From: an uncultured Sphingorhabdus sp.
GTDB lineage: Bacteria > Pseudomonadota > Alphaproteobacteria > Sphingomonadales > Sphingomonadaceae
Assembly: GCA_937944295.1 (NCBI GenBank)
Contig: CALDZL010000008.1
Coordinates: 1-56,038, forward strand
Length of the DNA: 56,038 nt
Direction of reading: 5' to 3'
How positions within the stretch are numbered: the stretch's first letter is position 1; every line of letters begins with the position of its first letter. The position numbers and the translations under genes were made by a program. Positions 48,083 through 56,038 of this stretch are shown piece by piece. Under the pieces are notes generated by a model. The model was given only the letters and a program-made list of their open reading frames with translations. It made no database searches and was not told where the DNA came from.

Positions 48083-48204
48083 AATCGCTAAATTTACTAT
48101 TTGATGGCGCATCTTATCACTCAGCTCTAGCCGCAGACTATCTTCCAACTTTATTAGAACTCGCTGACAAGATTCATGATGGATTAGAATTTTTAGGTGT
48201 TTGA
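48079..48204 (+). CDS. Tentative 41-codon frame overlapping the end of spt
   Basis: A TTG start overlapping the spt stop (TTGA) opens a frame coding for a largely helical peptide (DGASYHSALAADYLPTLLEL, then ADKIHDGLEFLGV). There is no ribosome binding site of its own; translation would depend on coupling. It could be a degraded remnant of a longer gene or chance. No function can be given. Confidence 0.25.
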   Translation: MKSLNLLFDGASYHSALAADYLPTLLELADKIHDGLEFLGV

Positions 48205-48258
48205 AATTAAATTATTTCTCTGAATATCAAATTATAAAGTTAACAAAATCAGGAAATA

Positions 48259-48304
48259 ATGACATATTAATATAAATTGGATATAATATTCACGACGCGT
48301 GAAT
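48259..48304 (+). promoter_or_regulatory. Sigma-70-like promoter with operator-like dyad
   Basis: ATGACA at 48259-48264 and a perfect TATAAT at 48282-48287 are spaced by 17 bases. Immediately after lies a 17-base dyad, ATTCACG-ACG-CGTGAAT (48288-48304), covering the expected transcription start. A ribosome binding site and ATG follow at once. This is the layout of a strong promoter shut by a dimeric repressor. Confidence 0.6.
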
Positions 48305-48314
48305 CGGAGTGGTT

Positions 48315-48512
48315 ATGTTTGTTATTAATATAGAGAAACCTTATGGCGAGATATCTAACTGTCTTCGGAGAATGAAACCAAGTTTAATGGGTCGTCTATT
48401 CACTATTCCTATCCTGCGCAAACGTACAATTTTAATTTGCTATGAAGATAAAGATTATAATTATTTATATGGTTATTTCATTACACGGCAAACTGCTTAC
48501 GATACTCAGTAA
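48315..48512 (+). CDS. Small basic hypothetical protein behind a near-consensus promoter
   Basis: Protein of 65 residues, MFVINIEKPYGEISNCLRRM, then LRKRTILICYEDKDYNYLYG. It has many basic and aromatic residues, no signal peptide and no clear membrane helix. ATG 48315 has GGAG five bases upstream; a GTG at 48309 is less well placed. The family is unknown. Support comes from the strong promoter and dyad immediately before it. It converges with the nucleotidyltransferase gene across two bases. Confidence 0.5.
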   Translation: MFVINIEKPYGEISNCLRRMKPSLMGRLFTIPILRKRTILICYEDKDYNYLYGYFITRQTAYDTQ

Positions 48513-48514
48513 AC

Positions 48515-49441
48515 TTATTTTACCGCGCCTTTGAATAATAATTTTGGCAACAATGCAATCGAACCCAATACTGGGAATTTACGCTGCCAACCGCGTATTT
48601 TAATTTTTGTTCCTGCGTGACGGTTAATTTTCCATGCTAGATAATCAATACCACCAGCATAAGTAAGCGATGCTTTTACAAGCCGAGCGATAGTCAGCAT
48701 TTTTCCACGCCGTCTCAATCCTGGCCAACGTTTAAGCTCCTCATTGACACGATAATCTTGTTCATCCGCAAGCGAAACTTTATCGTCATTTTGAACATTA
48801 GCGATGCGTGTGTGATAGAGTGCAGCTTTGCCAAACATGACATAACGATCTTGGTCAAATTCAAGCACTGATGCTGGACGTTCTTTACGTTCGGCTCTTA
48901 ATTCTGCTCCATATGTTAGTTGATATCCTATTTGCCATAGATCATTAATATCAACACAATCACGCTGCATATGCGCAAGCGCTGCGTTCAGCAATGTTGG
49001 TGCCGCGCAAGAAACACTACTGACAATATTCTTGCGGCTTTCATCATCATGATACCATAATAAACGCGTAGGCTGAGAAAAACGCGCCCAAACCGATACA
49101 GCCGATGCCTCATAACGATTCAATTTGCAAAAATCGTCTTGGCTCAAAATAGCAACTTTTGCGATTAACCCCTCATATTGAAATGGAAACACATTAGGAG
49201 GCAGCCATTTGTTTGCCTTAATCATCCATCCTTTATCATAAGCTTCTTCATAGGAGGAAACGATAAGATAAAAATCAAGCATCTGCCCTTCTAATTGATC
49301 ACTACGAAGACAAGAACCATAAAATAATACGGCTCGGGCACTGTTTGAATATGTCATGGCTATATGCCTCGCAAAATCACATACTTGCGGTGCTGCGTCT
49401 GTCGATAATTCCGCAGAAACTAATTGTTGGAGCGAAAGCAT
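48515..49441 (-). CDS. Nucleotidyltransferase-fold protein of the sphingolipid locus
   Basis: Protein of 308 residues. The N-terminal segment ARAVLFYGSCLRSDQLEGQM followed by LDFYLIVSSYEEAY has the GS...D pattern of nucleotidyltransferase-fold enzymes. The C-terminal half is helical and basic, with a hydrophobic end (FPVLGSIALLPKLLFKG) that may touch the membrane. Next to a lipid kinase and serine palmitoyltransferase, it is probably a head-group step in anionic sphingolipid synthesis, like the Caulobacter ceramide-phosphoglycerate genes. That link is inference. It follows the kinase after 75 bases. Confidence 0.7.
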   Translation of the reverse strand: MLSLQQLVSAELSTDAAPQVCDFARHIAMTYSNSARAVLFYGSCLRSDQLEGQMLDFYLIVSSYEEAYDKGWMIKANKWLPPNVFPFQYEGLIAKVAILSQDDFCKLNRYEASAVSVWARFSQPTRLLWYHDDESRKNIVSSVSCAAPTLLNAALAHMQRDCVDINDLWQIGYQLTYGAELRAERKERPASVLEFDQDRYVMFGKAALYHTRIANVQNDDKVSLADEQDYRVNEELKRWPGLRRRGKMLTIARLVKASLTYAGGIDYLAWKINRHAGTKIKIRGWQRKFPVLGSIALLPKLLFKGAVK

Positions 49442-49516
49442 ATATTATTCTTTATTCGCCTTGATCTATCTTGTCCAATATCAATTACTTGCCAGTTACA
49501 AAGAATTATAATTTTA

Positions 49517-50497
49517 TCATTCAGAAATACGCAAAAATGGTACAGGGTCGGTTGAACGCAACACTATCGGGCTATTATCCTCTGCAACAAAAATCTCACC
49601 GTCCAAAATCACACTACTTTGTTCACCATCAATCCGTATATGGTCGCTTTGCCCCATATGAATGCCCTTTACATCCTTATTCCCCAATTGCCCTGTCAAG
49701 GAAGCACAAAACATCCTTATGAGCGCGAGAGGACCATAATCGACAGCCATAAGTTTCATTTTACCATTATCCGAAGATAATTCACTGCCTGACTTTACAC
49801 CAAGAACGAGCTTTTCCAGCGTTGTAATAATCAATACGTTAAATCGGCCTTGCAATGCATTATTATAGATATGGGAAATTTGAACAGCTTTAGTTTTATT
49901 AGGAAAGAAACGCGACTCAAAAGTAAATATTGCTGAGATAAAGACCGCAATCGCTGCTAAAATATGACTGATGAAATTGGGAAGCCCAAGAGGGTAAATT
50001 TTATGCCTGCAATATAATATCGCATCTGCCAAGCCTGCACCTCCCAAAAACATCCCAAGGACTGGTTTACTATTTTTTTCGCCATTACTAAGTGCGATGA
50101 GTTGGCGATCAACTATATGCGAATCAAAATTATCCGATTTTGTGATTTTGATGATATTTTTCAGAGCCTCCAAAGCTTCTCCTGATGCCCCTAAGTCCAG
50201 TGCGATTAGATTTGTTTTTCCATTGGGTAAAACAGAAACGGGCGGTGTTTTGGTTCCAAAATGATTCCCATGATAAAGTTCCGTTAAGATAGCTTGGACG
50301 GTGCCATCCCCTCCGTTAATAACTATAACTTTGGGTTTGATAACAGCAACTTCACTCAATGCAGCGCTAATTTTATCAATACCATTTATTTCAAAATGAA
50401 TGACTTCTTCGTTCGCACCACAAAAGCTGCGAACATTATCCAACATAGATTTATTTCCTGTCGAATGCGGATTAGAAAGGAGGGCAATCTTAAACAC
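49517..50497 (-). CDS. Diacylglycerol-kinase-family lipid kinase, likely ceramide kinase
   Basis: Protein of 326 residues. The catalytic nucleotide loop NGGDGTVQAIL has GGDGT at residues 62-66, and SVLPNGKTNLIALDLG follows as in DAGK/YegS kinases (usually PxGTxN; here PNGKTN). The C-terminal lobe has IRIDGEQSSVILDGEIF. With spt and an ACP only 1.4 kb away, the likeliest substrate is ceramide or a sphingoid intermediate, as for the Caulobacter ceramide kinase; diacylglycerol is possible. GTG 50497 is preceded by AAGGAAAGG. It lies 15 bases after the DUF2141 gene. Confidence 0.8.
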   Translation of the reverse strand: MFKIALLSNPHSTGNKSMLDNVRSFCGANEEVIHFEINGIDKISAALSEVAVIKPKVIVINGGDGTVQAILTELYHGNHFGTKTPPVSVLPNGKTNLIALDLGASGEALEALKNIIKITKSDNFDSHIVDRQLIALSNGEKNSKPVLGMFLGGAGLADAILYCRHKIYPLGLPNFISHILAAIAVFISAIFTFESRFFPNKTKAVQISHIYNNALQGRFNVLIITTLEKLVLGVKSGSELSSDNGKMKLMAVDYGPLALIRMFCASLTGQLGNKDVKGIHMGQSDHIRIDGEQSSVILDGEIFVAEDNSPIVLRSTDPVPFLRISE

Positions 50498-50512
50498 CGC
50501 CTTTCCTTCTTA

Positions 50513-51016
50513 TTATCGATAGTTCATGTCAATTACTATTTGCTTTACACCCTTTCCAACATAGAATTTAGCACTACTCAGCTTAACGGCTGTTCGGCCA
50601 GTGATAATCCGAAAATTGCTTAATTTGGGATTATTGGAAAAACCCCCACCATCATTGCTAATATCTGTTTTACCATTGCCATTGATATCATGGCGCACAG
50701 CAACACCATAATCACCAGGCTTGGGAACAGGCAGACAAAAACGCATTGCCCCCGGTTTCGGAAGGCTTTCCACGCGATTTAACCATCGACCGCGTTTCAA
50801 CCAATCTTCTTTTGTGCCTTTATAAGTTTGAACACGCACCTTACCATCCAATCTTTTACCATCATTAGGCCTTATACCGCGAAGAATAACCAATACCGAG
50901 GGTCCTTTACCAGTAGCACATTTGCTCATATCATTCGATATCACTGTTCCCGCTTGAACAGGCAGAGCACATAATCCCGTGATAATTGATACCGATAAAA
51001 ATAATATTTTTTTCAT
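50513..51016 (-). CDS. DUF2141 family exported protein
   Basis: Protein of 167 residues with signal peptide MKKILFLSVSIITGLCALPV, cleaved near VQAG. The mature part has LVILRGIRPNDG, PKPGDYGVAVRHDINGNGKT and FSNNPKL, the DUF2141 signature. The family is beta-sandwich-like with unknown function. The start at 51016 gives a 10-base distance from AGGAG; ATG 51025 would be too close to it. It heads the minus-strand unit DUF2141, lipid kinase and nucleotidyltransferase, so a sphingolipid or envelope role is possible but unproven. Confidence 0.82.
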   Translation of the reverse strand: MKKILFLSVSIITGLCALPVQAGTVISNDMSKCATGKGPSVLVILRGIRPNDGKRLDGKVRVQTYKGTKEDWLKRGRWLNRVESLPKPGAMRFCLPVPKPGDYGVAVRHDINGNGKTDISNDGGGFSNNPKLSNFRIITGRTAVKLSSAKFYVGKGVKQIVIDMNYR

Positions 51017-51149
51017 GTAATACATGCTCCTAATGATTATATCTTTATTTATACTTTTCTATCTTTTAAGAGAAATTGCATTAAGAACGTCTGAACCATG
51101 TTATCATATGGTTTGTTTAAGGCATAAATAGGGTAAAAAGGCGTAAATT

Positions 51150-52403
51150 TTGAAATTTATTTCAGCCAGCGACAGATATATAGCAAAATTAATTGCCCTT
51201 CCCCTATTTTCAACCTTGGCGATAGCAGCAATGCTATTACTGCTCGACAAAATGCTAACATTATTTGATTTTGTGGCACAAGAAGGTGGTCCAGTCAGCG
51301 TAGTTTGGAGAATGTTGGCCAATTTATTACCCGAATATTTATCGCTCGGTATACCTATCGGGCTATTATTAGGGATATTATTAGCATTTAGGAATTTAGC
51401 CCTATCATCAGAGCTAGACATATTTCGTGCTGTTGGACAAGGCTATGGCCGTTTGCTGCGCGTTCCATTTATGTTTGCGATTGTACTAGCTGCAATTAAT
51501 TTGGCCATTGTCGGCTTTGTTCAGCCTCATTCTCGCTATTTATACGAGGAATTGCGTTTTGAATTGCGCTCAGGGGCGCTGGGTGCATCTATAAAGGTTG
51601 GCGAGTTTGTTAATTTAGGCAAAAACCTTACGCTGCGTATTGATGAGAGCAAAAATGAAGGTACCAATCTCTCGGGCTTGTTTATCCATGGTAAAAATAA
51701 GAATAACCAGTCTATCTCTGTAAATGCAGAGCGTGGTGTGTTTTTGCGTACTGATGATCCCGACACTATCATATTACGGCTGCGCGAGGGACGATTAATT
51801 CATGATGCGCCTAATTATGAATCGCCGCGCGTACTGAGTTTTTCAAATCATGATATTCCGATCGCTCTACCACAAATAGAATCTTTCCGAAATCGCGGTG
51901 ACAAAGATAGAGAATATACAATCCCAGAATTGATTGAAATAATTGGATCTGAGAGTTCGTCTATAGAATCCAAAAATCAAGCCCGTGCTAATTTTCATTT
52001 CCGTTTGGCTGAAGTTGCTATGATGCTATTACTACCATTTCTTGCCCTCGCATTGGCAATCCCACCCAAAAGATCAACGTCAGCCTTAGGTGTATTCATC
52101 TCAATCGTCATGGTCGTAACATATCATAAAGTGAATCAATATGCAGAAACGGTTGGTGGTAAGGGCGATATTGATCCTTTTATCGCAATGTGGACACCTT
52201 TTGCGATATTTGCCGCGCTAATATTATGGATGTATTATGTCATTGCTCATGTTCCTGGTGGTCAACCAATTGGTGCGTTAGAAGCTATCTTTGCCAAGAC
52301 AACAAAATATCTAAAAGGCTTTTTTAAAACCAAAAACTCCAGAAAAATAATACAAAAAACAGTCAATCGGGTGACTCCACCGAGTGAAGAGAGTATATCA
52401 TAA
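51150..52403 (+). CDS. lptF: LPS export ABC transporter permease LptF
   Basis: Inner-membrane permease of the LptB2FG complex that extracts lipopolysaccharide. The 417 residues start at TTG 51150 (FISASDRYIAKLIALPLFST) with AAGG upstream. Membrane helices lie at about 20-40, 60-80, 100-120 and again at 285-370, around a periplasmic beta-jellyroll domain. YjgP/YjgQ traits include LLPEYLSLGIPIGLLLGIL. A charged tail of about 40 residues extends beyond the last helix. It overlaps lptG by one base. LPS transport here is consistent with an outer membrane that also holds sphingolipids. Confidence 0.92.
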   Translation: MKFISASDRYIAKLIALPLFSTLAIAAMLLLLDKMLTLFDFVAQEGGPVSVVWRMLANLLPEYLSLGIPIGLLLGILLAFRNLALSSELDIFRAVGQGYGRLLRVPFMFAIVLAAINLAIVGFVQPHSRYLYEELRFELRSGALGASIKVGEFVNLGKNLTLRIDESKNEGTNLSGLFIHGKNKNNQSISVNAERGVFLRTDDPDTIILRLREGRLIHDAPNYESPRVLSFSNHDIPIALPQIESFRNRGDKDREYTIPELIEIIGSESSSIESKNQARANFHFRLAEVAMMLLLPFLALALAIPPKRSTSALGVFISIVMVVTYHKVNQYAETVGGKGDIDPFIAMWTPFAIFAALILWMYYVIAHVPGGQPIGALEAIFAKTTKYLKGFFKTKNSRKIIQKTVNRVTPPSEESIS

Positions 52404-53497
52404 TGCAGTTACAATTTTTCCCTTCAAGACCAACAGCATATTATATGGGAAAAATGTTTGCCATTAGAACAATAGCTGTATTAGCCATGTTAGTAGTCGT
52501 ACTCCAAGCCCTTGACCTATTGGGTGAAAGCGGTAAAATATTGGCGGTAGACGGCAATAATGAAAGCGACTTATGGGTTTATATTGGACTGCGCGCTCCA
52601 GAAATTATTGCCAGGTTTTTACCATTTTCTGTGCTGCTTGGTACAATTATCACTCTGGCTACATTAAACCAAAATAGCGAAATCATTGCCATGAAAGCTG
52701 CTGGATTATCAGCCCATCAAATCTTAGCGCCTCTCATATTAGCAAGTGCATTCATTGCGCTAATCTCATTTTTATTTAACGATAATATTGTTGCCCCAGG
52801 TAGTGCAAAATTAAAAATTTGGCAGGATGTTGAATATAACATCATTCCCCCTGATGATGGCACACAGAGCAATATATGGGTTAAAGAGGGTAATGATATC
52901 ATCAAAGTAGAAAGCGTAACAGGGACAGGTAATTCTACCAAATTAAATGGTGTCACGGTCTACATTCGCCAAGAATCAGGTTTGCGTACAATTATAAAGT
53001 CAGATAAAGCTGCATATAATGGAGATGGTTGGTTGCTGCAAAATGCAAATTCCTTCAATGTGCTTGCGGCTTCCAGCGAGGGCATATCAGATTTAATCAT
53101 CGGTAGAGGTATAACCCCATCGCGTTTTCAACTCAGCAAGGTCGATGGAAATGGTCTGTCATTTTCACAATTGAATGCTGCTATTAGAGATTTAAAATTA
53201 TCGGGACGAAGGACAAGCGATTTAGAAGCTATTTTATGGCATAAAATATCTGGACCCTTATCGGCTATACTTATGCCTTTGTTGGGCGCAGTCGCTGCAT
53301 TTGGTTTGGCCCGCTCTGGTGCTTTATTTTTTCGTGCTGTTATTGGTATGGCGCTGGGTTTTGCATATTTTGTCGCTGATAACTTTGCTCTTGCTATGGG
53401 TAATTTAGGCGCATACCCTCCATTAATAGCGGCTTGGGCGCCTCTATTATTATTCTTTCTAATCGGTGAGACAGTCTTGGTTAAAACCGAGGAGTGA
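52403..53497 (+). CDS. lptG: LPS export ABC transporter permease LptG
   Basis: Second permease of LptB2FG, 364 residues, with the same helix-jellyroll-helix layout as LptF: helices near 18-36, 60-80 and 100-120, a periplasmic domain, then helices from about 290. Motifs are APEIIARFLPFSVLLGTIIT and NQNSEIIAMKAAGLSAHQIL, the coupling helix that contacts LptB. The TAATG overlap with lptF shows coupled translation. LptB is not in the window. Confidence 0.92.
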   Translation: MQLQFFPSRPTAYYMGKMFAIRTIAVLAMLVVVLQALDLLGESGKILAVDGNNESDLWVYIGLRAPEIIARFLPFSVLLGTIITLATLNQNSEIIAMKAAGLSAHQILAPLILASAFIALISFLFNDNIVAPGSAKLKIWQDVEYNIIPPDDGTQSNIWVKEGNDIIKVESVTGTGNSTKLNGVTVYIRQESGLRTIIKSDKAAYNGDGWLLQNANSFNVLAASSEGISDLIIGRGITPSRFQLSKVDGNGLSFSQLNAAIRDLKLSGRRTSDLEAILWHKISGPLSAILMPLLGAVAAFGLARSGALFFRAVIGMALGFAYFVADNFALAMGNLGAYPPLIAAWAPLLLFFLIGETVLVKTEE

Positions 53498-53533
53498 CGA
53501 TCACTTTTTACAGCCATTATTTAGGTATAATAT

Positions 53534-54700
53534 ATGGACATTATAATTTCCCCATTTGCATTAGATGGCAGTGCCAAAAATGAAAAAAAGCAATTTATTG
53601 AACTGGCTTATCAACTGAATAAAGATAATCCTCACTGGGTGCCGCCATTGCGTCAAGATGTGGATGAACTGCTCAACCCAAATAAAAACCCTTTTTTTAA
53701 ACATGCCGATGTTCAACTCTTTCTTGCCCATAGAGGCAACAAAATTGTGGGCCGCATATCCGCCCATATCGATCATTTGGCCATCGCTCAACCTGTGGAA
53801 CAGGGCATGGGAACTGGCACTGGCAATTGGGGTATGCTCGAGGCCGAAGACAATGAGATCGCTACTGCGCTAATTAAAGCCGCAGAAAATTGGCTGCACA
53901 CTATGCATATGCATCGCGTGATTGCACCTTTATCACTCTCCGTTTGGGACGAACCTGGCTTACTTACCAAAGGCCATGACCATAGTCCTACCGTAATGAT
54001 GGGGCATCATAATGAAGATTATGCCCATTGGATTAGCGATAATGGTTATAATATTGCCAAAGAGCTGGTGACATATGATTTGGAAATTGGCGATGGGTTT
54101 CCCAAAATCGTTGATCGCATAGTTAAATCAGGAGAGCGCAATAGCCGTATTAATGTGCGCAAAGTCGTTAAAAAAGATTTTGATAAAGAAGCGGCCATCA
54201 TATTAAATATCTTAAATGATGCTTGGTCAAACAATTGGGGTTTTGTACCCTTGAGCGATGACGAAATTGCTTATGTCGGCAAAAAGCTTAAACCGATTGT
54301 TTATGAAGATTTGATCATGATTACCGAATATGAGGGCAAGCCTATTGCTTTCATGATTGTTCTACCCGATTTGAATGAAATATTGAAAGGCCTTAATGGA
54401 AAATTGCTTCCATTTGGTTGGATAAAATTGCTGAATTGGATTCGCAAACCAAAAGTGCGCACAGTACGCGTACCATTAATGGGCGTGCTGCAAGAGTATC
54501 AATCATCGCGCCTTGCTAGCCAAGCTGCATTCATGATGATCGAGTATATTCGCCGTGAATCCACTGCCAAATATGGCGCTACTCGCGCAGAAATTGGTTG
54601 GATATTGGATGATAACCAAGGCATGAACGCCATTGCAACTGCGATAGAAAGCAATATTAATCGCGTATATACGCTTTATGAGAAAAATCTAAAAGGTTAA
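53534..54700 (+). CDS. GNAT-like N-acetyltransferase (YghO-like)
   Basis: Protein of 388 residues. The N-terminal part reads ELAYQLNKDNPHWVPPLRQD and FLAHRGNKIVGRISAHIDHL. Middle and C-terminal parts contain AFMIVLPDLNEILK and ASQAAFMMIEYIRRESTAKYG, followed by RAEIGWILDDNQGMNA, which fits a GNAT acceptor-binding end. Relatives are common and uncharacterised. Its stop overlaps the convergent exonuclease III stop by four bases. Confidence 0.75.
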   Translation: MDIIISPFALDGSAKNEKKQFIELAYQLNKDNPHWVPPLRQDVDELLNPNKNPFFKHADVQLFLAHRGNKIVGRISAHIDHLAIAQPVEQGMGTGTGNWGMLEAEDNEIATALIKAAENWLHTMHMHRVIAPLSLSVWDEPGLLTKGHDHSPTVMMGHHNEDYAHWISDNGYNIAKELVTYDLEIGDGFPKIVDRIVKSGERNSRINVRKVVKKDFDKEAAIILNILNDAWSNNWGFVPLSDDEIAYVGKKLKPIVYEDLIMITEYEGKPIAFMIVLPDLNEILKGLNGKLLPFGWIKLLNWIRKPKVRTVRVPLMGVLQEYQSSRLASQAAFMMIEYIRRESTAKYGATRAEIGWILDDNQGMNAIATAIESNINRVYTLYEKNLKG

Positions 54701-55500
54701 TCGCGCAATTCTATCCATGTGGGCGCATGATCGCTAGCTTTTTCGCGGCCACGATGTTCTGAATCTACGCCGCATTTTACCAACCTGTCTGCGGCTAATG
54801 GGCTAAGCAATAGATGGTCTATTCTAAAGCCATGATCACGCTGATAGGCACCAGAGCGATAATCCCAATAGGTCCAAACACCGCCTGCTGGATGCTGATT
54901 TTCAATAGCATCACACCAACCATCACCCAATATACGCTTATAAGATGCACGGCTCTCTGGCTGGCGCAAAGCATCATCCAGCATAGCTTTTGCATTATAA
55001 ATGTCATGCTCGTGCGGGATGACATTATAATCCCCTGCTAAAACTGCTGGTATCTCTAGTGATTTAATATGGGCTGCACGCGCTCTTAAACGTTTCATCC
55101 ACGCTAATTTATAATCAAACTTAGGGCCCGGCTGCGGATTGCCATTGGGCAGATATATTGTTGCTATACGGATAATATTACCAGCATTATCACGCACATC
55201 AGCTTCTAAATAGCGGGCCTGTTCATCGCTATCGTCTGGCTTTCCTTCAACAGTGGGTAAACCGCGCTGCACTTCTGTCGGCATCTGGTCTTTTGCTAAA
55301 ATCGCCACACCGTTGAAGCTTTTTTGCCCATGCCAAATTGCACCATAACCAATCTCTTTAAAAGCTTCTGCTGGGAAACCATCATCCTGAGACTTCACTT
55401 CTTGCAAACAGGCAACATCAGGTTGGGTTTCTTTCAACCATTCCAAAAGACGCGGCATACGCGCCTTAATGCCATTTATGTTAAAGCTCGCAATACGCAT
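54697..55500 (-). CDS. xth: Exodeoxyribonuclease III
   Basis: AP endonuclease and 3'-5' exonuclease of base-excision repair, 267 residues. The start at 55500 gives MRIASFNINGIKARMPRLLE. Catalytic motifs are CLQEVKSQD (metal Glu), IYLPNGNPQPGPKFDYKLAW, AGDYNVIPHEHD (Asp and Asn) and EKASDHAPTWIEL (Asp-His). Its ATG overlaps the erpA stop by one base, so the pair is coupled. Confidence 0.95.
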   Translation of the reverse strand: MRIASFNINGIKARMPRLLEWLKETQPDVACLQEVKSQDDGFPAEAFKEIGYGAIWHGQKSFNGVAILAKDQMPTEVQRGLPTVEGKPDDSDEQARYLEADVRDNAGNIIRIATIYLPNGNPQPGPKFDYKLAWMKRLRARAAHIKSLEIPAVLAGDYNVIPHEHDIYNAKAMLDDALRQPESRASYKRILGDGWCDAIENQHPAGGVWTYWDYRSGAYQRDHGFRIDHLLLSPLAADRLVKCGVDSEHRGREKASDHAPTWIELRD

Positions 55501-55829
55501 CAAATTGAAAAACTGGAACCACAGCCACATCCATTGGCTGCATTGGGGTTTTTTACTTGAAAGGCACTGCCGCCCAGAGACTCGACAAAGTCAACGGCGC
55601 TTCCACGCACCAGATCAAGGCTCATCGGATCCACCACCAATTTAACACCATTTTCCAATGCAATCACATCATCATCTTCGATATGATCGGCAAGGCCAAA
55701 ACGATATTGAAAACCACTGCACCCTCCGCCCTCAACAGAGAGGCGCAACACAGCATCTTGTCCTTGCTTTTTAGCAATAGCGGCGACGCGTTTTGCCGCA
55801 TTGGGCATAAGGGTTATTTCTTCTGTCAT
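55500..55829 (-). CDS. erpA: Iron-sulfur cluster insertion protein ErpA
   Basis: A-type Fe-S carrier of 109 residues. It has the three invariant cysteines: Cys37 in VEGGGCSGFQYRFG, and Cys101 and Cys103 in NGCGCGSSFSI. The start at 55829 (MTEEITLMPNAAKRV) fits the family; ATG 55850 would add seven residues. It delivers clusters to target enzymes. It is translated together with xth. Confidence 0.92.
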   Translation of the reverse strand: MTEEITLMPNAAKRVAAIAKKQGQDAVLRLSVEGGGCSGFQYRFGLADHIEDDDVIALENGVKLVVDPMSLDLVRGSAVDFVESLGGSAFQVKNPNAANGCGCGSSFSI

Positions 55830-55883
55830 ATATCCAAGATAATCATTCAAAGTCTTTTTGAAAAGGACTCAATCAGTTTTGAT

Positions 55884-55914
55884 AAAAAAAGGTTGGCAAG
55901 CAATCTCACCAACC
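55884..55914 (-). terminator. Rho-independent terminator of the gene at the window's right end
   Basis: On the minus strand GGTTGG (55914-55909) pairs with CCAACC (55896-55891) around a 12-base loop. Seven T residues follow (55890-55884). It lies between the stop at 55962 and the erpA start. Confidence 0.75.
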
Positions 55915-55961
55915 CCAAGAATGCACCCTCTCCCAAAGGTGTAATTGTTACGTAGCAAATA

Positions 55962-56038
55962 TTATTGCGCTGGTCCACCCTGCGCTTGCGATGTTTTTGA
56001 TTTATCTGCAAATTTTACTGGATTAGAACTTTGTGACA
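55962..56038 (-). CDS. C-terminal end of an unidentified gene
   Basis: The minus strand reads an open frame entering from the right edge and ending in SQAQGGPAQ and TAA at 55962. The 25 visible residues (PVKFADKSKTSQAQGGPAQ) are polar and low in complexity. They fit a disordered tail but do not identify the protein. A terminator 48 bases downstream supports a true gene end. Confidence 0.45.
   Translation of the reverse strand, partial: SQSSNPVKFADKSKTSQAQGGPAQ

Overview
The window looks like chromosomal DNA from a low-G+C member of the Sphingomonadales (Alphaproteobacteria). The main evidence is a serine palmitoyltransferase whose active-site residues align, at a constant offset of 17, with those I recall for the Sphingomonas paucimobilis enzyme, preceded by its own acyl carrier protein. 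A SUV3-like helicase/S4/FdxA run, the argH-lptM-lysA order and LptFG fit an alphaproteobacterium. Sampled lines are roughly 50% G+C in housekeeping genes such as clpB and about 30-38% in several accessory genes. No phage block, insertion sequence or CRISPR array was seen.

Layout. 1-5.6 kb: the end of a 2-hydroxyacid dehydrogenase, a phytase-like secreted protein, rpmB, tadA, a LytS/LytTR-type two-component pair and a PhnZ-like HD-domain protein. 5.6-12.1 kb: a mostly minus-strand run of NAD-dependent epimerase, flavin reductase, ferredoxin reductase, SUV3-like helicase, S4 protein and fdxA, ending at a bidirectional terminator. 12.2-16.9 kb: a GNAT-like gene with a probable 5' frameshift, a CitE-like lyase, rimO, a DUF1761 protein and a retropepsin-like protease pair whose protease gene is frameshifted. 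17-28.2 kb: a K+ channel, an NlpD-like protein, clpB, an M16 protease, a small beta-rich protein, TspO, UbiK-like, YbjN and two overlapping hotdog thioesterases. 28.2-30.3 kb: an AT-rich cassette of a 48-residue peptide and two unfamiliar proteins. 30.3-37.8 kb: DUF2721, amidase, proC, siroheme synthase, lysA, lptM, argH and a TlpA-like lipoprotein.

37.9-39.2 kb is a DUF3800 gene followed by a gene-free stretch that folds into a plausible structured RNA, then tRNA-Val(TAC). 39.3-46.5 kb carries a winged-helix regulator, an M3 dipeptidase, an AT-rich methyltransferase, an orphan soluble chemoreceptor and a haloalkane dehalogenase. 46.6-51 kb is the sphingolipid locus: ACP-SPT on the plus strand converging with a nucleotidyltransferase-fold gene, a ceramide-kinase-like lipid kinase and a DUF2141 gene. 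A hexanucleotide tandem repeat sits just before the ACP ribosome binding site. 51-56 kb: lptF-lptG, a GNAT-like protein, exonuclease III, erpA and the tail of another gene.

The best candidates for undescribed biology are the peptide cassette at 28.3-30.3 kb and the structured RNA beside the DUF3800 gene. Next come the repeat ahead of ACP-SPT and a small gene at 48.3 kb behind a near-consensus promoter with an operator-like dyad. All family names come from reading the translations; no database search was run.
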